64,000 nucleotides of DNA, taken from NCBI RefSeq assembly GCF_000317225.1, contig NZ_AJLL01000012.1, positions 62,001 to 126,000 of the forward strand. The letters are read 5' to 3'. Every line of letters begins with the position of its first letter. Position 1 is the first letter of the stretch. The DNA is from Fischerella thermalis PCC 7521. Its GTDB lineage: Bacteria; Cyanobacteriota; Cyanobacteriia; Cyanobacteriales; Nostocaceae. Below are positions 17,823-26,556 of the stretch, piece by piece. The notes under the pieces are model-generated. The model was not told where the DNA came from. It made no database searches and was given only the letters and a program-made list of their open reading frames with translations. A program made the translations under genes and the position numbers.

Positions 17823-17879
17823 TGCTGAACCTCTTTCTAAAAACCCGCAGCCTTGTGGAGGGTTTAGGAAAGTTCAGCA
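17823..17879 (+). other. Imperfect stem-loop downstream of ftsH
   Basis: tgctgaac pairs with gttcagca, continuing inward through imperfect pairing of ctttctaaaaaccc with gggtttaggaaag. No T-run follows, so it may be an mRNA 3' end structure rather than a terminator. Confidence 0.45.
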
Positions 17880-17947
17880 GTTGAAGCGTCAGAAACCTCG
17901 CACGTAGCTTAAGCGGAGTGCGTAGGTAGTTCGTATCAATGAATCCC

Positions 17948-17992
17948 AAAAAAGCGATCGCCTCTATATAGTAGATATGCGATCACTTTTTT
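17948..17992 (+). terminator. HIP1-stem hairpin with flanking A/T runs
   Basis: aaaaaagcgatcgc and gcgatcactttttt pair with one mismatch over 14 bp around a 17-base loop. The T-run after the stem fits a rho-independent terminator for ftsH. Confidence 0.6.
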
Positions 17993-18010
17993 AGTAATAT
18001 TTCTGCTCAT

Positions 18011-18138
18011 TAGACTTCTTGCGTGAATCCTCAAAACCCCCTTGAACGCCGCAATACACAAGTTGGATTTATCCCCTTAATCCCCCCGACTATCGGGGGA
18101 AGGTTAGGGTGGAGTAAAAGATATGCTCAAGAGGTCTA
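18011..18138. repeat. MITE-like palindromic element, long copy
   Basis: Begins tagacttcttgcgtgaa and ends atatgctcaagaggtcta, so the ends are inverted copies. The interior has aaaacccc and ggttagggtggagtaaaa arms plus a tccccccgac/cggggga hairpin. Shares ends and interior with the element at 26740-26827. No coding capacity. Confidence 0.65.
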
Positions 18139-18318
18139 TTATTATTTATTGTCACTTCCAAAAATACATCACAACAATGCTCAAATTGTGGAGCAATTGT
18201 GAAAAATCCCTATTCACACACCCACATGTTTATAAGTGTAAGTATGTGTTGGGTAGGGATACAAAAGGTATACAAACGACACTAAATAGATATTTGCAAC
18301 AGCAACTTTTAAGCTGAT

Positions 18319-18948
18319 TTAGTTCAAAAAGACCTGACCATCCTGTTGAATTCTCAATGCACTCCGACTGTTATTGAAGTTAGTTGTTTCATCCAGCAAA
18401 ACTGTTAGTACTCCCTCTGGGGAATCAGAGGTGGGCTGAACTTGGAGTAGTCCTCCATCTTCACGTACCATTGTTATGGTTACAGGTGTTGGTAGACCTT
18501 GCAAGACAATTTCTTCTCTACCTGCAAGCGATCGTGGCTCGGTATGTCCGATCGCCTGATAGGAAACACTGGCATTAGTGTTATTTTTGATTCTCACATC
18601 TACCGTACCTGCTGTTGGTGTGATGGTGGCGATCGGATTCTGTCTAGTTTCTGGCAAAGGTGGTTGTATCGGAGTTACGCCTGTAACACCAGGAGCAACA
18701 GGAGTAGTCTGTTCTCCAGATACTTGACCTTGCTGTCTCAGGGTTGCAGCATTCGGTGGACATCCCTGCGGAACCAAAACTCGATTATTATGTGGCTCTT
18801 CGTAGAAAATTCTGGGACAGGGGTTGAGTGCAGAAGAAGGAGCTGCTGATGCAGCTAGGGATGTAACTGACAAACCGATTAATAAACCGCCAAAGATACT
18901 TCCTAATAGCTCTATATGTCTTGTTGTTTTGAGATTTTGTTGATTCAT
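18319..18948 (-). CDS. Hypothetical secreted protein
   Basis: 209 aa. The start MNQQNLKTTRHIELLGSIFG is preceded by GGAG at 7-8 bases; two ATGs further upstream lack this. A signal peptide is clear (GGLLIGLSVTSLAASAA, likely cleavage after AAPSSA). A short motif NPCPRIFYEEPHNNRVLVPQ and GCPPNA follows, then a Pro-rich linker and a beta-rich C-terminal domain (TVDVRIKNNTNASVSYQAIG). No named family is recognised. Probably periplasmic or outer-surface. Confidence 0.8.
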   Translation of the reverse strand: MNQQNLKTTRHIELLGSIFGGLLIGLSVTSLAASAAPSSALNPCPRIFYEEPHNNRVLVPQGCPPNAATLRQQGQVSGEQTTPVAPGVTGVTPIQPPLPETRQNPIATITPTAGTVDVRIKNNTNASVSYQAIGHTEPRSLAGREEIVLQGLPTPVTITMVREDGGLLQVQPTSDSPEGVLTVLLDETTNFNNSRSALRIQQDGQVFLN

Positions 18949-19325
18949 AGATATCTCCATTGATTCAATATAAATTGGCAAGTACAAGATTTAATTTTGA
19001 TTTTTATTTCTCATTTAGAATAGGTAGAAATATTCCTTTAATTCCAGCTTAAATTCCAATAGTGAAAAAATTGTGACTTATGGAATATAAGTTGAAAAAT
19101 TACTACTTAAGAAATAGTATTCATGCATTTATAATATTTTCTACTCTTCTGATGGCTCACAAATTAAAACTACAGATAGATAAAGATTTGACTCTCAAGA
19201 GAGAAGTCAAAATGAAAATTATACTGCGTAACTAACTTGTAATATTTCAAAATTAAAGATGATAGCCGCAGCAAACAAAGCTTTTTTGATGTGATTAATC
19301 AATTGTGTAAAGACACTGCTATTAA
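18949..19325. other. AT-rich noncoding region
   Basis: Promoter region of the secreted-protein gene on the left and the downstream flank of the htrA remnant on the right. Strongly AT-rich; no terminator, repeat or gene was recognised. Confidence 0.45.
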
Positions 19326-19730
19326 CTACGAGTTGTTGGGATTAGTATTAGTTGGAGATGGAAGTGGTTCAGGTCGTACTGTAAATTGCAAAGTCTGTCC
19401 GTTACGCAGCGCTTCGATTTGCAAGTTGCTACCTACCCCACTTTTGTCAAGAATCTGGAGAAGTTGGCTAGGAGTAGTAACTGGTTGATTATTAACTTCT
19501 TGGATAACATCTCCTATGCGTAGCCCGGATCTAGCAGCCGGAGAACCAGAAATTATACGGACAATCAGAAGTCCTTGCTCTGCTTCAATACGAAGATTAC
19601 TATTAGGATAATTATTAATTCTTTGCTTAATTTCAGGTGTGATAGGCAGCATCTCAATACCCAAGTAGGGATATTCAACTTTTCCCTCAGTAATCAGCTC
19701 TTGGGCGATTCTTTGATGAATACTTAATAC
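19326..19730 (-). pseudogene. HtrA-like protease remnant (C-terminal PDZ part only)
   Basis: The reading frame encodes IAQELITEGKVEYPYLGIEM followed by a PDZ domain (GLLIVRIISGSPAARSGLRI, GDVIQEVNNQPVTTPSQLLQ), which is the tail of cyanobacterial HtrA/HhoA. The trypsin-like domain with the His-Asp-Ser triad is absent. The homology stops near the 30-bp repeat at 19727-19756. An in-frame ATG upstream of the repeat would give 149 aa, so a small PDZ-only protein could still be made, but relic status is more likely. Confidence 0.75.
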
Positions 19731-19756
19731 TGTCGCGTAGGCTGGTAATAGGTAAT
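19727..19756. repeat. 30-bp repeat ATACTGTCGCG..., copy 2 at htrA break
   Basis: 28 of 30 bases match the copy at 10204-10233. It sits exactly where HtrA homology ends, marking the rearrangement junction. Confidence 0.75.
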
Positions 19757-19992
19757 GGGAAAAATCAATGACCAAAAGTGAAACTTTGCCACCCGTGCCT
19801 CATTGATCCAAAAATTGTCTGACTATAGACTGTGTACAATCAAATACATAAGAATATATTATTAAAGTGCATTTTTGATTGCGAAACATTAAGGAATATT
19901 GCAATTCCGTGAAATCCCAACAGACAGAGAGAAATGACCCAAAAGTCCGTGATACGATGCTTTCGGTAAAAGTTAAGATTGGGAGTAGACCT

Positions 19993-21213
19993 TTGACACT
20001 ACGGGTTGCTGTTGTTGGGTCAGGCCCAGCTGGCTCATCTGCCGCAGAAACTTTGGCAAAAGCTGGGATTGAAACCTACTTGTTCGAGCGCAAGCTAGAC
20101 AATGCCAAGCCCTGTGGCGGTGCAATTCCCCTGTGCATGGTCAGTGAGTTTGACCTGCCTCAGGATATTATTGATCGCCAAGTGCGGAAGATGAAAATGA
20201 TTTCACCCTCTAATCGTGAGGTTGATATCAATTTAGTAAAACAAGAAGAATATATAGGAATGTGCCGTCGCGAGGTGCTGGATGGTTATCTGCGGAATCG
20301 TGCGGCAAAGCTAGGCGCAAATTTAATAAATGCGACTGTTCATAAACTAGATATACCCAGAAACAACACTGACCCCTATACCATCCATTATGTAGACCAT
20401 ACAGAAGGTGGGGCCCAAGGCATTGCCAAAACCCTCAAAGTTGATTTAATCATTGGGGCGGATGGGGCAAACTCCCGTATTGCCAAAGAGATAGATGCTG
20501 GGGATTATAATTATGCGATCGCTTTCCAAGAGCGGATTCGCCTGCCCCAAGAGCAAATGGCCTATTATAATGACCTAGCAGAAATGTACGTCGGTGACGA
20601 CGTTTCTACCGACTTCTACGCTTGGGTTTTCCCCAAATACGACCACGTAGCCGTCGGTACTGGCACAATGCATGTAAACAAAGCCAGCATCAAACAACTG
20701 CAAGCTGGTATCCGCGCCCGTGCTGCCCGTAAACTAGTAGGCGGTCAAATCATTAAAGTAGAAGCACATCCCATCCCGGAACACCCCCGTCCCCGTCGCG
20801 TCGTCGGTCGTGTCGCCTTGGTCGGAGATGCAGCAGGTTATGTTACCAAATCCTCTGGAGAAGGTATTTACTTTGCTGCTAAATCTGGGCGCATGTGTGC
20901 TGAAACCATTGTAGAAGTGTCCAACGGCGGTATTCGCATCCCCACGGAAGCTGACCTTAAGGTTTACTTAAAGCGTTGGGATAAGAAATACGGACTCACC
21001 TACAAAGTATTAGACCTGCTACAAACCGTATTTTATCGTTCCGATGCCACCCGCGAGGCATTTGTGGAAATGTGTGCTGACCTTGATGTACAAAGGCTAA
21101 CTTTTGATAGCTATCTGTACAAAACCGTTGTGCCGGCTAATCCTATTACCCAGCTCAAAATTACTGCCAAGACCATTGGTAGCTTAATTCGCGGTAATGC
21201 CCTTGCTCCCTGA
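19993..21213 (+). CDS. chlP: Geranylgeranyl reductase
   Basis: Flavoprotein that reduces geranylgeranyl groups to phytyl for chlorophyll a, tocopherol and phylloquinone. 406 aa from a TTG start giving TLRVAVVGSGPAGSSAAETL; a GGGAG site 7-8 bases upstream and the usual family length support it, although the frame is open upstream with ATG codons. Visible are the FAD GxGxxG motif, the AKPCGGAIPLCM block, VALVGDAAGYVTKSSGEGIY and a C-terminus of the ChlP type. A 9-bp stem-loop follows. Confidence 0.95.
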   Translation: MTLRVAVVGSGPAGSSAAETLAKAGIETYLFERKLDNAKPCGGAIPLCMVSEFDLPQDIIDRQVRKMKMISPSNREVDINLVKQEEYIGMCRREVLDGYLRNRAAKLGANLINATVHKLDIPRNNTDPYTIHYVDHTEGGAQGIAKTLKVDLIIGADGANSRIAKEIDAGDYNYAIAFQERIRLPQEQMAYYNDLAEMYVGDDVSTDFYAWVFPKYDHVAVGTGTMHVNKASIKQLQAGIRARAARKLVGGQIIKVEAHPIPEHPRPRRVVGRVALVGDAAGYVTKSSGEGIYFAAKSGRMCAETIVEVSNGGIRIPTEADLKVYLKRWDKKYGLTYKVLDLLQTVFYRSDATREAFVEMCADLDVQRLTFDSYLYKTVVPANPITQLKITAKTIGSLIRGNALAP

Positions 21214-21256
21214 TCTCAGAAGTTGAGACAAAGGGTTATTGAGAAGAGGACACATA

Positions 21257-21299
21257 AGACGCACCTGATTTGGGGAAATTCTCCGTTTTGGGTGCGTCT
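21257..21299 (+). terminator. Stem-loop after chlP
   Basis: agacgcacc and ggtgcgtct form a 9-bp stem with a ~25-base loop. No T-run follows, so termination is only suggested by position. Confidence 0.45.
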
Positions 21300-21465
21300 A
21301 GTCTTGAGGAATAAACCACTATCAAGCAGTAGACTTGACTCATAAATGGTTTTCTGACAGCGTCGACTTAGCTAATTTTTTCAGGGTATTTTTGTCCTTG
21401 GATATGAAAAAATCATTTTTTGGAAATCGAACACAGTGCAAGGCGATAAACACAGATTGACATCA

Positions 21466-21543
21466 TCAAGCTCTCGCACCTGTTACATAAGCGGTTGTCA
21501 GGGGATGTTGGGGATGATCAAAAATTTGCTCTACTGAACCGGA
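21466..21543 (-). pseudogene. pstB C-terminal relic
   Basis: The frame reads SGSVEQIFDHPQHPLTTAYV then TGARA and a stop. EQIF-x-x-PQHP-x-T-x-AYVTG is the usual PstB tail. It lies on the same strand and about 240 bases beyond the pstB N-terminal relic, so the ATP-binding core between them is deleted or scrambled. Confidence 0.55.
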
Positions 21544-21781
21544 TTTAGCCCTCATTTGTCACTTTGGGAGAATCCAATCGCTCAAATGGTTACGGGGCTT
21601 TAGTTTCCACTTTTCGTCTACAAATTTTAGTTTCTGTTAGAAAATAAAGTCTCAAACCCGGATTAAATCAAAGTCTCAGAATTTGGATGAGATTATTGTT
21701 TTCCGAGAGTGACAGAACAGGGTTAGTTAATTTTCCCACACCCTCTTGCACCCAAAACAAGGCCACTTGATTGGCGATGGC

Positions 21782-22039
21782 AGAAAGTGCCAAGGCTGAG
21801 GCTTGCAGTCTATCTTTGACTTCATCCCACAGTCCTACATCCTTGATTTGGTGGCGTTCGCGAATACCATGTTCTTGCAGTGGTAATTCTAAATTCTTCC
21901 CAATTGACAAAGGAAAGGGGTTGGGCTTTTGGAAAATCATCCCGACTTGACGCCGGAGTGCGATCGCATTTGTTTTGCTATGTAAAACTTCTAAGTTCCC
22001 AACCCGAATTTGCCCCCTGATGCGACACTGGGGAATCAT
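21782..22039 (-). pseudogene. pstB N-terminal relic (phosphate ABC ATPase)
   Basis: The frame includes LRRQVGMIFQKPNPFPLSIG, then ELPLQEHGIRE and LWDEVKDRLQASALALS, the Q-loop region of PstB. The Walker A segment before it and the GGQQQR signature and Walker B after it are missing; the sequence after ALALS is unrelated. PstB is the ATPase of the high-affinity phosphate importer. Confidence 0.75.
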
Positions 22040-22049
22040 ATCTGTCTAG

Positions 22050-22170
22050 CGATTTAGACAACTCAGAAAAGAAAACATTGCCAAATAACCCAAACACAAT
22101 TGAGGGAACACCAGCCAAAACATCTAAACTGTTAGTAATTTTGCTGTGAACCTTAGCAACCTTAATCCGT
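22050..22170 (-). pseudogene. pstA/pstC permease relic
   Basis: The frame reads KITNSLDVLAGVPSIVFGLF followed by GNVFF. DVLAGVPSIVFGLFG is the conserved cytoplasmic-loop region of the PstA/PstC permeases. It lies directly upstream of the pstB relic on the same strand, matching the pstA-pstB gene order of an intact operon. Confidence 0.65.
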
Positions 22171-22186
22171 AGAGAACGAGTATACT

Positions 22187-23311
22187 TTATGGCAAGGCAG
22201 CTGCTGGACTTAAATCCAGGAGACTGAGCAAACGAGCAATATCAAAATGTTCAGCCATTAAATTACGAATGCAGTGGACTTTAACTGGTTCGTGGACGCG
22301 CACTTGCCCAAAAGTCCGATCCACAATTTCTACAGTAGTTAATGTATCTAAATCTACTGATAGGATAGGTATTTCTAGTTCTTCAGCGCGGGTGAGAATG
22401 AAATTAGGTGGTGGTAGTTGTCCAGTCAGAATCAGACATTGGGTGGAAGTTTCCAAAGCTGCTTGCTGAATTTCGACGCGATCGCCCCCTGTCACTACTG
22501 CCATATTCCGACGCTTGCCAAAATACTTAACAGCAGCGTTGACGTTCATTGCTCCAATAGCTAAACTTTCCACCATTAAATCTAAGCGATCGCTGCGACA
22601 AAGAACTTCGGCATTTAATTGATTTACTAGTTCACGAACGCTGACGCTACGTAACAAGTCGTTTTTGGGCAATATTCCTAACACAGCTATATCCTGCTGT
22701 TCCAAAAATGGACGAATAGTTTTATCTAAAGCTGGTATTTGTTGTGCAGGAACGTCGTTGATCACGACACCAATTAGACGTTTTCCTAGTCGCTGTTTAG
22801 CAGACAGCAAGGACTCAACCGAGAGCAGCGATTGATAGCGGCTAACTAATACCACAGCAGCATCAATTATTTCAGCCACTTGTGGTAAAGACAAGTTAAA
22901 CAAACTGCCTTCTTCCAGATTACCTGGCCCTTCTAGCAACACCAAATGACCAACCGATATTTGTAGATATTGCTGTACTAAAGCTTGGCAATAATCGGTT
23001 TTGTCTTCCCCGCGCAGACGTTTTTGAATTGTGGCTTCATTTAAAGCCAGCATGGATGGTACGATGCGGTTTTCGGGCAGATTGAGGCTACCTGCAATAA
23101 ACTGGACATCTTCCTCAACCATGCTACCAGCAGACTCACTTAAACAAGTTCCTATGGGTTTGCCATAGGCAACATCCAATCCTTTTTGCTGTAGCAGATG
23201 AGACAAACCCAGGACAGTTGCAGATTTGCCACTGTAAGCCTCCGTCGAACCAATTAGCAAATGTTTAGCAGATTTTGGCACACATGCACTCCTAAATTCA
23301 AAAGTCGGCAC
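22187..23311 (-). CDS. BioD-like/DRTGG-domain protein
   Basis: 374 aa. The N-terminal half is a P-loop of the dethiobiotin-synthetase type (LLIGSTEAYSGKSATVLGLS) with VVLVSRYQSLLS and LIGVVINDVP. The C-terminal half is a DRTGG domain (NMAVVTGGDRVEIQQAALET). This pair is the N-terminal part of long bacterial phosphotransacetylases, here as a stand-alone protein without the acetyltransferase domain, as commonly annotated in cyanobacteria. A regulatory nucleotide-binding role is inferred. No operon partner. Confidence 0.85.
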   Translation of the reverse strand: MPTFEFRSACVPKSAKHLLIGSTEAYSGKSATVLGLSHLLQQKGLDVAYGKPIGTCLSESAGSMVEEDVQFIAGSLNLPENRIVPSMLALNEATIQKRLRGEDKTDYCQALVQQYLQISVGHLVLLEGPGNLEEGSLFNLSLPQVAEIIDAAVVLVSRYQSLLSVESLLSAKQRLGKRLIGVVINDVPAQQIPALDKTIRPFLEQQDIAVLGILPKNDLLRSVSVRELVNQLNAEVLCRSDRLDLMVESLAIGAMNVNAAVKYFGKRRNMAVVTGGDRVEIQQAALETSTQCLILTGQLPPPNFILTRAEELEIPILSVDLDTLTTVEIVDRTFGQVRVHEPVKVHCIRNLMAEHFDIARLLSLLDLSPAAALP

Positions 23312-23390
23312 AACCTTTGCTTGGTGTTTCCTAATTTTAGGGCGAACTAGTGCGATCGCGTTGTTGCCATAGGAGACATTAGGGGATTGG

Positions 23391-23465
23391 GAGGTGGGGG
23401 GAGTGGGGAGAGTGGGGGAAGTGTGGGGAGTAGGGGGAGTGTGGGGAGTGGGGGGAGTGGAGGAA
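23391..23465. repeat. G-rich minisatellite (GGGGAGTGTGG-type)
   Basis: About 75 bases of degenerate tandem repeats such as gtggggagtagggggagtgt. The plus strand has many G-runs of three to six, so a G-quadruplex is possible. Upstream of the DRTGG gene, far enough not to overlap its start. Confidence 0.7.
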
Positions 23466-23510
23466 TAACCACTAACTATTATTGTACAGATTGCGATGTT
23501 CCTCGCGTCT

Positions 23511-23551
23511 CTACTTACTAACCACTAACCACTAACTACTAACCACCAACC
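23511..23551. repeat. STRR block (CCACTAA heptamers)
   Basis: Heptamers actaacc, actaact and accaacc in tandem, directly downstream of the EbsA-like gene. Same family, opposite orientation, as the GTTAGTG blocks. Confidence 0.7.
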
Positions 23552-23555
23552 AATA

Positions 23556-23930
23556 TCATTCATCTATCCGTAAGAGTTTACGGTAAAAGCTCTGAGAAAA
23601 ATCGGTAAGTCGATAGCGTTTATAATTTTCCATCATCTCAATTAAAAAATTTATGAACTCGAAGCTAGCCATCATCACTTCATAGCTTAGCTCTGCGTTA
23701 CCTTCAAACTGGATTCGACAACGGGTTAAGTCTGAGGGTAGGGTGGCAGTATTCCAAGTTGCCACAAAAGGAATATTCTCACTGCCTTCTATTTTGCGTT
23801 GTCCTTCCAAAACACCTTTGTGATAGAGGCTGATGGCATAGGGTAAGAAATTGCGCTTGCTGCTTTGAATGTATGGCAAGTAGACATTTGTTTGTTGTGG
23901 CGTCGCAGGCTGAAGTTGCTCAAAAGACAT
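23556..23930 (-). CDS. EbsA-like type IV pilus biogenesis protein
   Basis: 124 aa. The sequence SKRNFLPYAISLYHKGVLEG and SDLTRCRIQFEGNAELSYEV looks like EbsA of Synechococcus elongatus, a cytoplasmic protein that binds the pilus assembly ATPase PilB and is needed for pilus assembly and biofilm self-suppression. I assign it from memory of the family, so the name is left open. It stands alone, with repeats on both sides. Confidence 0.6.
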   Translation of the reverse strand: MSFEQLQPATPQQTNVYLPYIQSSKRNFLPYAISLYHKGVLEGQRKIEGSENIPFVATWNTATLPSDLTRCRIQFEGNAELSYEVMMASFEFINFLIEMMENYKRYRLTDFSQSFYRKLLRIDE

Positions 23931-24030
23931 ACTGTAATATTCCTCACGTAAGTTGACAACGAAGGATACTAGTGGTCTTACATAGTGTTCCCAAAAGGAG
24001 TGTTGTTATACACACTTTCTATGAGAGAGA

Positions 24031-24072
24031 TGGGGGGAGTATGAGGAGTATGAGGAGTATGAGGGGTAGAGG
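24031..24072. repeat. Short tandem repeat GAGTATGAG
   Basis: Three to four copies of a 9-base unit (agtatgagg) after a run of G. The same unit appears near 33.75 kb and, inverted, near 61.14-61.17 kb. STRR sequence (accactaact type) follows. Confidence 0.7.
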
Positions 24073-24221
24073 AATTACCACTAACTACTAATCACTAACA
24101 ACCAACAATCAACCACTAACCAATGACAAATTACAAATAACTAAATAATGATTGACTGTGTGTAAACTACGTTTAAAGATGTCTTAAGGAAAACTTTAGT
24201 GGTTTAACACTATAGGATTTT

Positions 24222-25196
24222 ATGGCACCACTGGTTGCAAACTACTACTTGACTTATCGTTGTAATGCTCGATGTCATTTTTGTAACATTTGGGCATTAG
24301 AGCCAGGAAAAGAAGCTGATTTTGAGACGATCAAACATAATTTGCAGGATTTACGCCGTCTGGGAGTTAAATATGTAGACTTCACAGGTGGTGAACCACT
24401 GTTGCGGCAAGATGTGGGTCAGATATATACCGAGGCGAAGCGCCAAGGTTTTTATACTAGTATGACCACAAATACAATTTTGTATCCGCACAAAGCAAAA
24501 GAAATTCAGGGTTTAGTGGACTTTTTGAATTTCTCTTTGGATGGGGCGGATGCAGAGACTCACGATCACTCGCGTGGAGTGAAAATTTTTGACAATTTGG
24601 TCGAGTCGGTAAAAATAGCTAAGTCTCTGGGAGAATTTCCAGTACTCAATCATACCGTCACTGCCCAAAACTACGAACGTATTGATGAAGTGGGTGAACT
24701 GGGTAAAAATTTGGGTGTGCGCGTCTGGCTGAACCCTGCTTTTACAGCCCATGAACACTATAACTCCAATAAAAATCCTACTCCTCAAATGGTGGCGGCA
24801 ATAGAAGCTACTGCCAAGAAATACAAAAATGTCGGGTACAATAAGGCTGCATTGGCTTTTATTGAAGCTGGGGGCAATGACACTAAAAATCCCCGTTGCA
24901 AAGCGGTAGATGCAGTCATTGCAATTTCTCCTAACGACGAGCTGTTGCTACCTTGTTATCACTTTGCCCAAACCGGAGTTCCTATTCAGGGGCGGCTCTA
25001 CGAACTTTATCGGGAGTCGAAGGAGGTAGAAAATTACCGCCAATCTCAAGGTAAGTTAAAAGTGTGTGAGGGGTGTACAGTTTGGTGTTACCTAATACCC
25101 AGCTTCTTTATGGGTGTTGACAAATACTGGTGGTTAAATCAAGTGACCTATGCCAGCGAATTTCTGGCCCGAAAACGATTCTTACAAAGAGCTTGA
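24222..25196 (+). CDS. Radical SAM protein with SPASM-like C-terminal cysteines
   Basis: 324 aa. The radical SAM cluster motif CNARCHFC gives Cys14, Cys18 and Cys21, and FTGGEPLLR is the SAM-binding GGE motif. C-terminal cysteines at about 226, 245, 282, 285 and 289 (CEGCTVWC) could hold an auxiliary 4Fe-4S cluster as in SPASM or twitch enzymes. The substrate is unknown. The next gene, a membrane glycosyltransferase, starts inside the last 47 bases, so the two are very likely co-translated and act in one pathway. Confidence 0.9.
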   Translation: MAPLVANYYLTYRCNARCHFCNIWALEPGKEADFETIKHNLQDLRRLGVKYVDFTGGEPLLRQDVGQIYTEAKRQGFYTSMTTNTILYPHKAKEIQGLVDFLNFSLDGADAETHDHSRGVKIFDNLVESVKIAKSLGEFPVLNHTVTAQNYERIDEVGELGKNLGVRVWLNPAFTAHEHYNSNKNPTPQMVAAIEATAKKYKNVGYNKAALAFIEAGGNDTKNPRCKAVDAVIAISPNDELLLPCYHFAQTGVPIQGRLYELYRESKEVENYRQSQGKLKVCEGCTVWCYLIPSFFMGVDKYWWLNQVTYASEFLARKRFLQRA

Positions 25197-26556
25197 TCCG
25201 CTTGACTCTTTGCTTTCTGAGCTAGCGGTGGAAGAGGAGTTAGCAGAAGAGACATCGCCTTGTGTGTCTCATCCGTCCCGGTTTCAAGGTCGCAGACGCA
25301 AAGCGGCTCTAGTTCTAACTATGATCTGGAGTGGCACGATCGCGTTGCATCTTGTTTCTTGGGGTTATTTGTTCGTACTAGGACTGACTACTATCATCGG
25401 GCTTCATGTATTTGTGCTGGTGTTTGCTAAACCCCGCCGTACTCATGAGCAATTAGAGGGTGATTACCCCTATGTTTCGGTGTTAGTAGCTGCCAAAAAC
25501 GAGGAAGCTGTGATTGGCAAACTCGTCAAAAATCTTTGCAGTCTGGAATACCCAGAAGGAAAGTACGAAGTTTGGATTATTGATGATAACAGCAGCGATC
25601 GCACGCCGCAGTTTTTAGCAGAACTAGCCCAAAAATACGATCAATTAAAAATTCTGCAACGTTCACCAGGAGCAGGTGGCGGCAAATCTGGAGCTTTGAA
25701 TCAGGTTTTGCCACTAACTCAGGGTGAGGTTTTGGCGGTGTTTGATGCTGATGCTCAAGTTCCACCAGACATACTGCTACGAGTTGTTCCCTTGTTTGAA
25801 CGTCAAAAGGTAGGAGCGGTGCAAGTGCGAAAAGCGATCGCCAACGCCAAAGAAAACTTTTGGACAAAGGGACAAATGGCAGAAATGGCATTAGATGCCT
25901 ATTTCCAACAAGGGCGGACTGTTATTGGTGGATTGGGTGAACTACGGGGTAACGGTCAATTTGTCCGGCGAGAAGCACTCAAACGTTGTGGTGGCTGGAA
26001 TGAAGAGACGATCACTGATGATTTGGATCTAACATTCCGTTTACACCTAGACAACTGGGACATTGAAAATGTCTTTGACCCCGCAGTTGAAGAAGAGGGC
26101 GTAGTCAGTGCGATCGCTCTTTGGCATCAACGTAACCGTTGGGCAGAAGGCGGTTATCAGCGGTATTTAGATTATTGGGATTTAATTCTCAAAAACCGCA
26201 TGGGTAGCCGCAAAACCTGGGATTTACTAGTTTTTCTGCTCAGCCAGTACATCTTACCCACAGCAGCAGTACCAGATTTATTGATGGCGATCGCTCGGCA
26301 TCGTCTACCAATACTTAGTCCTATGACAGGCTTGACTATTACAATGTCAATGGCAGGTATGTTTGCTGGTCTGGTACGGATCAGAAAACAAAAGGGGCTA
26401 AATTTGTCTAGTTATTTTATGCTGCTGCTTCAGACTGTGCGTGGTACTCTTTATATGCTTCACTGGTTAATAGTAATCAGTAGCACCACCGCTCGCATGT
26501 CTGTGCGTCCTAAGCGTTTGAAATGGGTGAAAACTGTACATACAGGAAGTAATTAG
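25150..26556 (+). CDS. Membrane family 2 glycosyltransferase, overlapping the radical SAM gene
   Basis: 468 aa, processive-type GT2. An N-terminal acidic tail is followed by a span pair (IWSGTIALHLVSWGYLFVLG), then the GT-A domain with YPYVSVLVAAKNEE, IIDDNSSD, VFDADAQV, ITDDLDL and the QRNRW motif (HQRNRWAEGGYQRY), and C-terminal spans. This matches cellulose-synthase-like enzymes, transferring a sugar from a nucleotide donor at the membrane. Product unknown. Start lies within the radical SAM 3' end; a later start would shorten only the acidic tail. Confidence 0.92.
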   Translation: MPANFWPENDSYKELDPLDSLLSELAVEEELAEETSPCVSHPSRFQGRRRKAALVLTMIWSGTIALHLVSWGYLFVLGLTTIIGLHVFVLVFAKPRRTHEQLEGDYPYVSVLVAAKNEEAVIGKLVKNLCSLEYPEGKYEVWIIDDNSSDRTPQFLAELAQKYDQLKILQRSPGAGGGKSGALNQVLPLTQGEVLAVFDADAQVPPDILLRVVPLFERQKVGAVQVRKAIANAKENFWTKGQMAEMALDAYFQQGRTVIGGLGELRGNGQFVRREALKRCGGWNEETITDDLDLTFRLHLDNWDIENVFDPAVEEEGVVSAIALWHQRNRWAEGGYQRYLDYWDLILKNRMGSRKTWDLLVFLLSQYILPTAAVPDLLMAIARHRLPILSPMTGLTITMSMAGMFAGLVRIRKQKGLNLSSYFMLLLQTVRGTLYMLHWLIVISSTTARMSVRPKRLKWVKTVHTGSN

